DNA from: Arion vulgaris
Lineage: Eukaryota; Mollusca; Gastropoda; Stylommatophora; Arionidae
Direction: 5' to 3'
Assembly: GCA_020796225.1 (NCBI GenBank)
Contig: CM036755.1
Coordinates: 18,904,817-18,968,816 of the forward strand
Length of the DNA: 64,000 nucleotides
Positions within the stretch are counted from its first letter, which is position 1. Every line of letters starts with the position of its first letter. Shown here piece by piece: positions 43,752 through 53,485 of the stretch. Position numbers and translations under genes: made by a program. Below the pieces are notes generated by a model that searched no databases, had not been told where the DNA came from, and was given only the letters and a program-made list of their open reading frames with translations.

Positions 43752-43896
43752 AGAGTTCACAACAAAAAAGTTCCGGAATCGGTATTCTTCCGCCTGATGC
43801 AGTACTTTGCTGTTTGCCTATTTGAGTGTAATGAGGCAGACGACTTTACCCCGGCCAAGACTCTGATGAACATGTGTTTTACATTTTATTATGAAG
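43752..43896 (+). CDS. KIAA0513: KIAA0513-like protein, coding exon 4 (residues 488-535)
   Basis: 145 bp between TATATTCCAG and GTAAGA, phase 0 to phase 1. It encodes [18 protein letters not shown] and [20 protein letters not shown]. This aligns closely with the vertebrate block (FYRL-QSFAVVLFEC, DDF-PAKNLM-MCFTYY) and is the most diagnostic exon. Confidence 0.95.
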
Positions 43897-43914
43897 GTAA
43901 GACGTACTGCGCCA

Positions 43915-44040
43915 GAGTTGCTACCCGGTCCCAAATTAGGGTGTAAAGAATAGAACACTGCTACCTGCCACGCATGTCGTAAGAGGCGACTGAGGAGGTT
44001 GGATTTGGAAGTTAGCTACCCCACTCCGTAGAAACACTAC
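43915..44040 (+). mobile_element. GAA-tailed SINE subfamily A2, head fragment
   Basis: CCCAAATTAGGGTGTAAAGA and CGCATGTCGTAAGAGGCGAC match 19580-19650. It starts within 20 bp of the exon 4 donor. Confidence 0.65.
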
Positions 44041-44069
44041 ATAGTTACACAAACCAAAACCAAGGTTTT

Positions 44070-44280
44070 GAGGAGAGTATAGTCGAATGGATTAGAGCGT
44101 GGCTCCTTTGCAGGAGACCTGTGTTCAATCCATGGTATGGCCAATGATTGTTTTTTGTATGGGGCAAAAAAGAAAAATCCTAACTTGAAAAGTTTCGCGG
44201 CAACTGCACTATCCATGCAGCTATTAAATTCTTCAAGCTCTCGTACCACCTGTCCTACACTGCCCTAACAAGTGGTACTA
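44070..44280 (+). mobile_element. Possible tRNA-derived SINE, single copy
   Basis: TAGTCGAATGGATTAGAGCG followed by CTCCTTTGCAGGAG (an anticodon-arm-like hairpin) and B-box TGTTCAATCC. The flanks cannot form an acceptor stem, so this is tRNA-like rather than a tRNA. No second copy was seen. Confidence 0.4.
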
Positions 44281-44504
44281 CAGGAAGTAATGACAGTAAC
44301 CGCCAAAACCAAGGAAATCCATAGCTCGCCACCCGAGGAGGACGAAGGACCCTGCAATGAAGAACTCATGAAAAGACCCGATGACAGTCTTCTGATGGAA
44401 CCCCCAGGGTAATAGAGGTAAAGGAAGTCCAAGGAACATGTGAAGGCGGGAGTTGGAAACGGAATGCAAGAAAATGGAGAGAGAGTGGAGAGATCTGAAA
44501 AAGA

Positions 44505-44850
44505 TGGCGTTGTATATGAAGGCTTGGAAGAGTTTGGTTGTGGACTTAATCCTCCCTAGGCCTGAAGGCTTGGAAGAGCTTGGTTTTGGACTTATTCCTC
44601 CCTAGGGGTGAAGGCTTGGAAGAGCTTGGTTGTGGACTTATTCCTCCCTAGGGGTGAAGGCTTGGAAGAGCTTGGTTGTGGACTTATTCCTCCCTAGGGG
44701 TGAAGGCTTGGAAGAGCTTGGTTGTGGACTTATTCCTCCCTAGGGGTGAAGGCTTGGAAGAGCTTGGTTGTGGACTTATTCCTCCCTAGGCCTGAAGGCT
44801 TGGAAGAGCTTGGTTGCGGAACTATTCCTCCTTAGGGCTGAAGAGTTAAG
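44505..44850. repeat. 46-bp minisatellite, about 7 copies, in intron 4
   Basis: Units of TGAAGGCTTGGAAGAGCTTG plus GTTGTGGACTTATTCCTCCC and TAGGGG; CTAGGCC/CTAGGGG varies. Confidence 0.93.
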
Positions 44851-45044
44851 AAGAAGTCGCACCGATATTATTCTCAGGTTGAACACTGTTGTGGTTCAGC
44901 TGTTAGAGCGTTGGCTACAACTGAAAACAATTTAGATCGTTTCCTGGTTTAAACATGCTCCAGATTATTTAGTTTTTATTGGGTGTCCTGACTCTTGGAA
45001 TTAGGGACGGGAGAGTAGCGAGAGAGGGAACTGACTCATGACGT

Positions 45045-45360
45045 AAGAGAACTGAACACCTACCTAAGAGAACTGGACACCTCACTTAAGACAGGTTGGA
45101 CACTCCACCAAAAGGAACTCAACAACTCACCTAAAGGAACTGGATACCTCACCCCAAAAGGAACTCAACAACTCACCTAAAGGAACTGGACACCCCACCA
45201 AAGGAACTCACCTAAAGGAACTGGATACCTCACCAAAGGAACTCAACTACTCACCTAAAGGAACTGGACACCCCACCAAAAGGAACTCAACAACTCACCT
45301 AAAAGAACTGGACACTCCATCTAAGAGAACTGGACACCACACGTAATAAGAGTGGATACT
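45045..45360. repeat. Mixed ~20/43-bp repeat
   Basis: Alternating AACTGGACACCTCACC and AAAGGAACTCAACAACTCACC units of unequal length. Confidence 0.85.
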
Positions 45361-45494
45361 TCACATAGGAAGAAACAGATAAAGAATTAAACATGATAGA
45401 TAAAGAAGTTATTAAAACACAAAAGGCATATCACATTATTTGATATATATTGTTATTTATCATTCATCTGTGATATTTATTTCTACTAGATGTC

Positions 45495-46225
45495 CATACA
45501 ATATCCTTCTTCGCTGCCTACATGTTCTCTCTTTCTTCACTGCCTACATGTTCTCTCCTTCTTCACTGCCTACATGTTCTCTCTTTCTTCACTGCCTACA
45601 TGTTTTCTCCTTCAATGCCTACATGTTCTCTCCTTCAATGCCTACATGTTCTCTCCTTCAATGCCTACATGTTCTCTCCTTCAATGCCTACATGTTATCT
45701 CTTTCTTCACTGCCTACATGCTCTCTCCTTCAATGCCTACATGTTCTCTCCTTCAATGCCTATATGCTCTCTCTTTCTTCACTGCCTACATGTTCTCTCC
45801 TTCAATGCCTACATGTTCTCTCCTTCAATGCCTACATGTTCTCTCTTTCTTCACTGCCTACATGTTCTCTCCTTCAATGCCTACATGTTCTCTATTTCTT
45901 CACTGCCTACATGTTCTCTCCTTCTTCACTGCCTACATGTTCTCTCCTTCTTCACTGCCTACATGTTCTCTCCTTCTTCACTGCCTACATGATCTCTCCT
46001 TCTTCACTGCCTACATGTTCTCTCTTTCTTCACTGCCTACATGTTCTCTCCTTCTTCACTGCCTACATGTTCTCTCCTTCTTCACTGTCTACATGTTCTC
46101 TCCTTCTTCACTGCCTACATGATCTCTCCTTCTTCACTGCCTACATGTTCTCTCTTTCTTCACTGCCTACATGTTCTCTCTTTCTTCACTGCCTACATTT
46201 TCTCTTCTTCTTCACTGCCTACATG
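45495..46225. repeat. 23/26-bp pyrimidine-rich minisatellite, left part
   Basis: Units of GCCTACATGTTCTCT joined by CTTTCTTCACT, CCTTCTTCACT (26 bp) or CCTTCAAT (23 bp). The right part is at 47524-47598, next to exon 5, after a transposon insertion. The unit resembles the exon 5 acceptor tract ACATGTTCTCTCTTTCTGCAG. Confidence 0.94.
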
Positions 46226-46509
46226 CAGCGCCGGATTAGCCTAGTAGCAGAAGTAGCAAATGCTACGGGCCCCGCGCTTCTAGGGGGCCCGCGCCTATGT
46301 GACAGATGAAAATGGAAAAAATAACCAGATGTTATATCAAAAGCACACAAACTGTCTGAATTTTTAAATGTCGTGTGTGATGGTGCTGAATCCAACGAAA
46401 TCGAAGCAGAAAATACAGAAGACGTGTCCACAGTGTAGTAGATGAAGGCAGTGCTATAGAAGAATCCTCATTACCAATATTACCATTAAGATCAGCAACT
46501 CTTCACGAT

Positions 46510-46960
46510 TTGGCCACATTTTTCACAAGACAAACTGAAATCGAATGTACAGCAAGTCCTCCCAATTTAGCCATATCATCTTCAAGCCAAAGAGAGGCAG
46601 AAAGCACATCACATGCTTCTAATGTAGCAACATCATCTACAAGCCAAAAACACAACGAAAGTAAAATGTACTCCAAAGATATTGGTGAATGGCCAAACAA
46701 CTTCAATCGAGATTATTGGATTGTGAAAGAAAGTAGCGAAGTGCAACATATGAACAGTGATTTAATGTCTTAAAAAAAAAAAAAAAACATACGATAAAGA
46801 AAACAATCCACGATTTTGTCGAATTTCGTTTTTCACATACACACATACACCAACAAACAAAACTCACGTGAGAGATTGGTTGTGTTATACAGAAACTAAA
46901 GGACAACTGTTCTGTTTTGTTTGCAAAGTTATTGATTTAGACTGTACCATAGAGTGACTG
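46510..46960 (+). pseudogene. hAT transposase N-terminal piece (TTF-type zinc finger)
   Basis: The 87-codon frame from 46510 contains KDIGEWPNNFNRDYW, a motif found before TTF-type zinc fingers in ZMYM-like hAT proteins. It ends in a poly-A tract at 46772-46788. Past the tract another frame continues with VRDWLCYTETKGQLFCFVCK, the zinc-finger core, and stops near 46950. The A-run probably caused the frameshift. Confidence 0.7.
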
Positions 46961-47009
46961 GTGTATTTGGAATACTCCGGCAGTTAAAATCTATTACAGC
47001 AGAAGAATC

Positions 47010-47435
47010 TTGAAAAGAACTCCAAATATTGTCAGCTCTTACCAAGAGGATTTGGAAGAAAGCCTAGGCGACGAACTTATGCAGTTCACTGAACTTCTTA
47101 AAATTAATGTAGCTGCTGCAATTAGCAACGAAAAGCATGAGGCTCTTGAACTGCAATTTTATAAACTTATAACGGAAAATTCATTAGAGTCGTGTTTCCC
47201 AAATGTAGAAATAGCCTTACGAATTTATTTGTCTTTAATGATTACTAAATGCAGTGGAGAACGTTCTTTTTCAACATTAAAGAATATAAAAAGTGAGTTA
47301 AGAAACATGATGGGACAAGATCGTCTAAATAACCTCACCTTAATGAACATTGAATGTAATTTACTTAGAGAAATTGATTTGTCTAGTGCTATCTCTAAAT
47401 TTGCTCACATTAAATCGAGACAAGTTTGTTTGTAA
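47010..47435 (+). pseudogene. hAT transposase C-terminal dimerisation domain
   Basis: 141 open codons: EIALRIYLSLMITKCSGERS, then FSTLKNIKSELRNMMGQDRL and LTLMNIECNLLREID. The S-ERSFS-LK-IK--LR--M---RL--L--M-IE pattern is the hAT C-terminal dimerisation domain. The DDE catalytic region that should precede it is missing, so there is no active enzyme. It is not a host exon, since it lies within the TSD-bounded element. Confidence 0.85.
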
Positions 47436-47523
47436 AAGTTGTGTTTTATTTTATTATCATACAAAACCTGGGGCCCCGCGCTAAAATTTGCTACGGGCCC
47501 CGCGCTAGCTTAATCCGGCACTG

Positions 47524-47598
47524 CCTACATGTTCTCTCCTTCTTCACTACCTACATGTTCTCTCCTTCTTCAATGCATACATGTTCTCTCTTTCTGCA
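47524..47598. repeat. 23/26-bp minisatellite, right part, merging with a splice site
   Basis: Three units (CCTACATGTTCTCTCCTTCT...) continue the 45495-46225 array and end in ACATGTTCTCTCTTTCTGCAG, the acceptor of exon 5. Confidence 0.9.
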
Positions 47599-47599
47599 G

Positions 47600-47744
47600 C
47601 ACCATCATCACAGGAGGACACAAGAAACGTATTCTTATATATGTACATGCGAGACCAACCAATATGGCAGTCACTGAGATTTTGGAATGCTGCATATTTT
47701 GATGCTGTTCAGTGCGAGCGCTCAAGGCGTCCAATGTCAACTAA
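47600..47744 (+). CDS. KIAA0513: KIAA0513-like protein, coding exon 5 (residues 536-583)
   Basis: 145 bp, phase 1 to phase 2, after TTTCTGCAG at 47591-47599 and before GTAAGTGCG. It encodes DTRNVFLYMYMRDQPIWQS and LRFWNAAYFDAVQCERSRR. The vertebrate counterpart has [29 protein letters not shown]. The vertebrate linker before this block (about 60 residues) is absent or reduced; a phase 1-1 exon in intron 4 cannot be excluded. The acceptor's pyrimidine tract is itself a minisatellite unit. Confidence 0.95.
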
Positions 47745-47819
47745 GTAAGTGCGCAACTATTACATAGCCCACTTCATTTACTGTTCAAGTTCTCAGACCT
47801 AATTCTCAGCATCATCAGT

Positions 47820-48180
47820 CGCTGTTGTCCCCAAGGGCACATCGGCGGAGGCACATACGGCGGAGGCACATAGTCTATCTATATTTTCTACTGTTTTGCC
47901 TTTCAGCGTCAGGTCAAAGAAGGAGACACCTGCAGCGAGCCTCTCTATGCACATTTTCTTTCTTTCTCTTCTCCAATCCTGATTTTCCTCACAGCTTCAG
48001 GGTAAGAAGAGTTTTCTAGCACAGGCTTTTGTGTGTGCTTCATAAATAGTCTTTCGTCACCTTTGTTATCTCCGAGGTCCACATTTTGCGTGGCCGCCTT
48101 TTGCTTTGTATCCATTGTATCAGAGTAACATTGCTCTCTGTGGCACAATGCCTGTTGGTAATCTGCTTATGTGGCGGAAC
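47820..48180 (-). mobile_element. LINE polymerase tail fragment
   Basis: Minus strand: PHKQITNRHC-like, IQWIQSKRRPRKMWTSEIT and the 3' tail CTTCAGGGTAAGAAGAG. Closely related to 51175-51390. GGCACATCGGCGGAGGCACAT near 47840 is a short duplicated piece. Confidence 0.6.
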
Positions 48181-48481
48181 CTCAATCTCACACTCAGTCA
48201 ATTTTTAAAAAATTAATATTATTTTTTAAACACATCGATAAGTTAATAATCTGAATAAATTTAATTTGCCAATTGTTATTTTTCAACTTTCACGGGAATT
48301 CAATTGTATCAGGTTTTACTGGCTATCGGAATGAGCTACAGTTTATGTGGGCTTGGAAGATCAGCGGAAAAGGATAACAAATGAATTTTAAAAGAACGGG
48401 TAAACTTTTAGTTATATAATAAGTTATAAATGACACATAAATTTTCTCTCTACCATTCTCTTTCTCTAATCTATTTTACAG

Positions 48482-48550
48482 CTCAGATGGAAACGAAACA
48501 GTCTCTGACGACAAACAGTTTCAAGAAAATATCACATTTGGAAAGCTTGG
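48482..48550 (+). CDS. KIAA0513: KIAA0513-like protein, coding exon 6 (residues 584-606)
   Basis: 69 bp, phase 2 to phase 2, after ATCTATTTTACAG and before GTATGTT. It encodes SDGNETVSDDKQFQENITF then GKLG, matching F-NENITFGQLG of the vertebrate protein. Confidence 0.92.
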
Positions 48551-48584
48551 GTATGTTGACCTTTCAAATCTGCATGATTGATTG

Positions 48585-48655
48585 ACTAATTGTTTGATAG
48601 AATCATCATCATTGCACTTCAGTGAGTAACCATGTGTGCTCTACCATTATCAATC
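48585..48655 (-). mobile_element. SINE family C, 3' fragment
   Basis: ATCATCATTGCACTTCAGTG and AGTAACCATGTGTGCTC are the inverted family-C end. Confidence 0.6.
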
Positions 48656-48759
48656 ATTTCTTTTCAAGGTATGCCCAACATATCTCCATCTTCTCTCTCT
48701 AACTACAATTGTTGCTGGTTGTTGAATGCATGTTATTCAGTGCTACATAGAAATAAATA

Positions 48760-49285
48760 CGGACATACCGATGTAAATCATGGACAATAAGCAAACAGAA
48801 AAATCTCTGAGGGCCACAGAGATGTGGTTTTACAGAAGAATGATAAGAGAATCAATGGCCTGCTAAAATGGCTAATGTTGAGGTGTGGAATGAGATCAAG
48901 ACACAGAGAAAACTTATTATCAATATAAGAAAAAGGTATTCATCATTTTTGGGATTTGATGGTAAAGGGAGGTTTGAAACACATTGTAACAACTGGTAAA
49001 ATCGAGGGTAGACGAGACAGAGGAAGACAGACACATTGTAACAACTGGTAAAATCGAGGGTAGACGAGACAGAGGAAGACAGAGAGAGAAAATTTAGGTT
49101 TAAAACACATTGTAACAACTGGTAAAATCGAGGGTAGACGAGACAGAGGAAGACAGAGAGAAAAATTTTGGGATAGCCTGACTTCATGGCACGGAAGAGC
49201 GTCAATATCTGAGATGATAGCAAACATCAGACACAGAGATTTGTGGAGATCCATGATCGTCTACGCCAGCTGGCACTGCACCTGA
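48760..49285 (+). mobile_element. LINE reverse-transcriptase C-terminal region with tandem duplication
   Basis: Reads LRATEMWFYRRMIRESMA-like sequence at 48805, breaks, then a ~62-73-bp segment (ACATTGTAACAACTGGTAAA plus ATCGAGGGTAGACGAGACAG) three times, then GRASISEMIANIRHRDLWRS, the normal C-terminus. Stops in all frames. Confidence 0.7.
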
Positions 49286-49384
49286 TGATGATGACTAGTT
49301 GTTGAACAGACATTACTTAGATTTCATCATCTTTTCAACAAATGTTCAAGTTTTATCTTCATTATAAAAGGTCAAGGGTACTTT

Positions 49385-49925
49385 CAATAGTATGAGGAAG
49401 TTACTGACATCCAAACAAATTACAAACAGGTTAAAAATGAGAATGATCAAATGCTATATACATTCTATATTAATGTATGTCTCGGAAACATGGACAATGA
49501 ACAAGCAGTTAGAAGACAGAATTGATGCATTTGAGATGTGGATATATAGAAGAATAGGCAGGGTTTCATGGACAGAGAAACAAACAAATAAACAAGTTTT
49601 AGGAAAACTAGGCATGAAGAAACAATTATTAACAGAAATAAAATTCAGACAAGTAAAGTATTTTGGGCACATAAAAAGGCATGACACCATGATAAAACCT
49701 TTACTAGAGGGGAAAGGTGAAGGGCAAGAGGAAGACCGAGAGATAAGTGGTAGGGAAACTTTAAGAAATGGACAGGTTACAGTCTGGCAGAGTGCAACAC
49801 CAAGGCGAAAGACAGAGGATGCTGTAGACTCATTGCAGCCAACCTTCAATGCGAAGATGGCACCTGATGATGATGATGATGATAAAGTAAGAGTTAATGG
49901 CACTTATATAGAAGTTAGTTTTAAG
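49385..49925 (+). mobile_element. LINE reverse-transcriptase C-terminal region, long open frame
   Basis: Reads LKMRMIKCYIHSILMYVSET, then WTMNKQLEDRIDAFEMWIYRR, then FRQVKYFGHIKRHDTM and LLEGKGEGQEEDRE, where a frameshift hides the usual GRGRPR motif. The frame stays open from 49392 to 50048, giving a predicted 218-residue protein that is not a host gene. Confidence 0.8.
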
Positions 49926-49944
49926 TATGTGCTACGTTTTCATG

Positions 49945-50065
49945 AGATCGCTAGGATTGTTGCTGGAGCTATGAAGTTCGTGCTTTGTGCAACATTCTCG
50001 GTAGATGGTGTACCATTTCATATAGGAAAACCTGGTGAAATGAAATAAATCCTTGATATATTTAA
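49945..50065 (+). mobile_element. SINE family B, 3' half
   Basis: AGGATTGTTGCTGGAGCTATG through CTGGTGAAATGAAATAAATCC; the head is missing. Confidence 0.65.
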
Positions 50066-50339
50066 GATAATATTGGAGATAAAAAAAAACAGAACTATCC
50101 CCCAAACCACTAGAGCTGTCCAAGACAAAAACAGATAACCATGACACTGGGCAACAACACGGTAACAGTGTGACAAGAAAATAAAGAAGAAGAACTTCTA
50201 TGAGTCTATCTAGATAGCAGATAGAAGATTATAAATATACTTAGAGAGTAGTTAGAAGACTGACAGCTGATTGGTCTGTCCAGAATGTCATAAAGTCGGT
50301 TCTGATTAGCCAGTTCTAATTAGCCAGTAACTCATATAG

Positions 50340-50755
50340 ATATTGATACTTCTTCTTCTGTTTTCTCACTAGATTGGGATTTTGGATTCTCTAATAAAGG
50401 CAGCCGTCTGCCTCAGATTATCAGCCACGCCATACAGTTTGTCTTGGACGTTAGTTTAAGTGGGCCACCTCTTTCTTCTCAAGTCTGCATACTGTGGGCA
50501 GTTCTGTAGGATATAATTCCTATGATTTCTGCTTCCTCGTTTGTGCTGACCTCTTCCTGCAGTAAGTCTTGGCCACCCTCGTGATGGTAGGTCTGACATT
50601 CTTACTGTGTGGCTAAATCTCCGAGGCAGACTGGCGACCGTAGAATCCGTTATCCCATTCTTCATTGTGAAGGGTCGTTGCACCATGTTATGCGCCTTAC
50701 GGCCTGGTGCATCCGTGTTCTGTAAGTATTTGTTTCGGGTTAGCATTCCCTAGCG
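50340..50755 (-). mobile_element. LINE post-RNase H fragment
   Basis: Minus strand: NYILQNCPQYADLRRKRWP and a non-coding end. The end segment (AGATTGGGATTTTGGATTCT) matches 55620-55700 in the same orientation. Confidence 0.7.
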
Positions 50756-50784
50756 GACATGTGCATCCGATATCAGCCAAACCT

Positions 50785-50870
50785 CCTTAGTCGCCTCTTA
50801 CGACATGCGTGGCAGGTAACAGTAGTTCTATTCTTTAAACCCCAAATTTGGGCCCCGGTAACCACTCGGG
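50785..50870 (-). mobile_element. GAA-tailed SINE subfamily A2, head fragment
   Basis: CGCCTCTTACGACATGCGTG and GGGCCCCGGTAACCACTCGG are the inverted head of the 19560 copy. It ends 31 bp before exon 7. Confidence 0.65.
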
Positions 50871-50901
50871 CGAGATATTTATACTGTAATTATCATTACA
50901 G

Positions 50902-50996
50902 AACATTTGCTTGCAACATGAGAGAGTTTGGACTGAGCAAAGAATTGTGTTTGGAATTCCTTCGCAAGCAGTCAACAATAGCCAACCTCGGAGCAG
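50902..50996 (+). CDS. KIAA0513: KIAA0513-like protein, coding exon 7 (residues 607-638)
   Basis: 95 bp, phase 2 to phase 1, after AATTATCATTACAG and before GTACTG. It encodes TFACNMREFGLSKELCLEF then LRKQSTIANLGA, matching TF-HNM-AFGLNK-LC-DFLKKQ--IGNL of vertebrate KIAA0513. The GTACTG donor is the weakest of the set, though the joined product supports it. Confidence 0.93.
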
Positions 50997-51109
50997 GTAC
51001 TGTAAATCTTAAATATGTCAAAGAATTATGAATATATGTTACTACCACCAGCTCGCACCACATGATAGTAGTCTTTATAATATTATTCTATTATTGGTTA
51101 GTATCACTT

Positions 51110-51560
51110 CTTCTATTAACTCCCCTTGAAGCATAAAGCATCAACAACCAGATCTGTCTTGAGCAAGTCAGTTTAGCTAGAGATTTCTAGAACGGACACT
51201 TGCGTGTGCGCTTCATAAACAGTGTTTTTCACCGCCCTAGTTATTTCTGAAGTACACCTATGCGTGGATGGCCTTTTGCTTTGTATCCACTGTATCTGGG
51301 CAGCATTGCTCTTTAAGGTGCACTGTCTGTTGGTAATCTGCTTATGTGGCTGAACCATTTAATTTGTTGTTTCTTGATGAAGTTCAGTACTGATGTTGTA
51401 CTCACTTTTTCCTGATGTCTTCATTTATAAACCAGTCTCTTCTTGATACACCCAGCATTCTGCATAGACACTTCATTTCAGTCTTGATGTTAGCGTCCAG
51501 GTTTGGCACAATGTTGCATAATGTTGGGAGAAATATTGTGTTCAACAATGCTTTTTTGTG
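51110..51560 (-). mobile_element. LINE reverse-transcriptase tail
   Basis: Minus strand from 51584: ALLNTIFLPTLCN, LDANIKTEMKCLCRMLGVSR, then FIKKQQIKWFSHISRLPTD, then a shifted GHPR-type motif and 3' end. It faces the plus-strand LINE fragment starting at 51550, giving a tail-to-head junction of two copies. Confidence 0.7.
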
Positions 51561-52615
51561 TTCATAGTGACATGGTAAAGGCATTTGATAGAGTAAACAG
51601 GTGCAAACTATGGAAGATCTTTGAAGAATATGGCGTCCAGGGACAACTATTAGGTAATATCATGGCCTTATATCAAGATAGCCAGAGTACAGTAAGAACA
51701 ACAGAAGGAATGACCGACTGGTTCTCCATTACATCAGGTGTTAGACAAGGTTGTGTCCTCTCACCACTACTCTTATTGCATATATGGATAAAATAAGAGT
51801 CAAATTCAGATAATGATGAAATAAATGAACTGCTTTTTGCAGATGATCAGTGCCTGATACATCAAAATGAACAAGATCTACAACATCATATTGACACCTT
51901 GAACAAAAATTGTGTAAAACATGACATGAAAATCAACAACACTAAAACAAAAATAATGAATATGGGAAGAAAACATAATAATCTAGACATCCATGTCAAT
52001 GACACTAAAATAAACCAAGTGAAAGAATTCAAATACTTAGGAAGCATATTCACAGAAGACGGAAAACTGGATGAGAGATAGAGGCTAGAGTACAAAAAGC
52101 AAATGCTGTAACCTACCAGCTAGCCCCATTGTTAAGGCACCCAAAAATTTCACAGGCAGCTAAGCAACAGATGATCAACAGCATTTTATACCTACTTTGT
52201 ATTACCAGAGCCAAACATGGACATTGAGCAAAGCGCAGTCACAAAAATAACTACATGTGAAATGCGTTGCCTGCGAAAAGTTACCAACAACACAAGAAAA
52301 GACAGAATCACCATCTGCATAAGAAAGAAAGTTGGCACAAAACCTTGCTTGAATGACATAGATAAGCAAAGAATGAAGTGGTTTGGCCACTTAATAAGAA
52401 TGCGGCCAAACTCTACTGTATACATTCTTCTACAGCAGAACATCGGGAAAGAAGGCAAGAGGAAGACCACGGAAAAGATGGTTAGATGGCGTAGCAGAAT
52501 CCTGTGAAAGAGAAAAGATAACAATCACACAAGCCACCAGAACAGCGCAAGACAAAAACAGAAAATCACAACACTGGGCAACAACCCGGTAGCAGTGTGA
52601 CGACAAAAGAAGAAG
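51550..52615 (+). mobile_element. LINE reverse-transcriptase domain and C-terminus, in intron 7
   Basis: The only fragment reaching the polymerase core: DMVKAFDRVNRCKLWKIFEE (motif A with its catalytic Asp), SITSGVRQGCVLSPLL (motif B), then after a break LLFADDQCLIHQNEQDLQ (motif C, FADD), MKINNTKTKIMNMGR and FKYLGSIFTEDGKLDER. Then C-terminal KVTNNTRKD and RMRPNSTVYILLQQNIGKEG, and a 3' tail with GAAGAAGAAAGAAGAAG. There are three or more frame breaks. Clade is probably RTE-like (inference). Confidence 0.85.
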
Positions 52616-52930
52616 AAAGAAGAAGTGACATGGTTGATGTCAGCTTCCAAGTTTGACACTGATAACATAATGTTGGGAGAAATATTGTTGTTGAACAATG
52701 CTCTTTTTGTGTTCATGTGTTTGAATACTGGTTATCTGAAAGTTGGTTAGATTAGAATTCTATATTTATCAGATATAGTTTGCTACTTGTTTTATGTTGT
52801 ACTAAATACATTTGATAAACAAGAGGGGGTCACTCTGATAAAGTGGTTATATGAAGCTTTGACATTTTTCTACAATGAAATTTGCAGTTTTTAACTTTCG
52901 GAAGCAAAGGCTGACAGTCAGATATGATAT
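52616..52930. other. Intron 7 spacer
   Basis: GTTGGGAGAAATATTGT near 52674 repeats the sequence at 51520, a piece of the neighbouring LINE. Otherwise unannotated. Confidence 0.3.
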
Positions 52931-52934
52931 CCTA

Positions 52935-53105
52935 GTAAGTAAGTCTCAGACAGCAATCAGAATATAGCAGTAATGGCCTCAGCTTATGGTATGGAGCTCA
53001 GACAGCAATCAGAATATAGCAGTAATGGCCACAGTCTATGGTATGGAGCTCAGACAGCAATCAGAATACATCAGTAATGGCCTCAGTCTATAGTATGGGG
53101 CTCAC
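52935..53105. repeat. ~58-bp tandem repeat, 3 copies
   Basis: Units with CTCAGACAGCAATCAGAATA and GTAATGGCC...TATGGTATGGAG; CTTATGG/CTATAG vary. Confidence 0.85.
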
Positions 53106-53400
53106 CGCTGAATGGCTTACCCTGATATCCAAGAACCAGACTCCAAGCTAGGGGCAAATATCCCCACTGCCTTGTGGGAGCCTATGGAGAGGCAAAGGCT
53201 ATAGGAGTACGCCTAAACAAAAATATGAAGTCCTAAGGCAGGCAGGCATCATGCAATGTCCTACCAGCAGCTCCTGTAACCAAACTGATACCAGACGTCA
53301 TGCTTGCACTGAACACCATCAGCGAAGAAAACCACAACACTGGGCAACAAATCGGTAAAAGTGTGACAACAAAAGAAAAGAAAATACCACGATTACTAAA
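53106..53400 (+). mobile_element. LINE 3' tail fragment
   Basis: CACAACACTGGGCAACAAATC and GTGTGACAACAAAAGAAAAG match the LINE end at 52565-52600. It is followed 35 bp later by the exon 8 acceptor. Confidence 0.5.
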
Positions 53401-53435
53401 ACACAACTGACATATTTGTTTCTTATCTATTTCAG

Positions 53436-53485
53436 ATCAAATCAAACTTTTGAAGGATAATATAGAGAAGGTCAAGGACACCTAA
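53436..53485 (+). CDS. KIAA0513: KIAA0513-like protein, coding exon 8 (residues 639-654) and stop
   Basis: Terminal coding exon after TCTTATCTATTTCAG, phase 1, ending TAA at 53483-53485. It encodes DQIKLLKDNIEKVKDT, comparable to the EQYKLLSDHIEQM end of the vertebrate protein. The same length of C-terminus supports this being the true stop. Confidence 0.92.

Larger units (their letters stand above)
46226..47523 (+). mobile_element. hAT transposon, internally deleted, with perfect 8-bp TSD
   Basis: 1298-bp element starting CAGCGCCGGATTAGCC and ending GCTTAATCCGGCACTG, imperfect ~16-bp inverted repeats. It is flanked by CCTACATG at 46218-46225 and 47524-47531. An 8-bp target duplication is the hAT signature. 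Both ends carry GCTACGGGCCCCGCGC blocks. Inside are an N-terminal piece with a TTF-type zinc finger and a C-terminal dimerisation piece, but no catalytic centre. It sits in intron 4 in the sense direction. Confidence 0.9.

Noticed and set aside
44070..44140. tRNA-Ala or tRNA-Cys gene
   Set aside because: The anticodon and T arms look plausible but no 7-bp acceptor stem forms; kept only as a tRNA-like SINE head.
47010..47435. Host gene of ZMYM or KRAB type
   Set aside because: It lies wholly inside a TSD-bounded hAT element and lacks the catalytic core.
43897..47599. An extra phase 1-1 exon for the KIAA0513 linker
   Set aside because: Looked for because vertebrates have about 60 more residues here; nothing with splice sites and similarity was found, so it was not annotated.
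49392..50048. 218-residue host protein
   Set aside because: Reverse-transcriptase tail motifs and a SINE end within the same frame.
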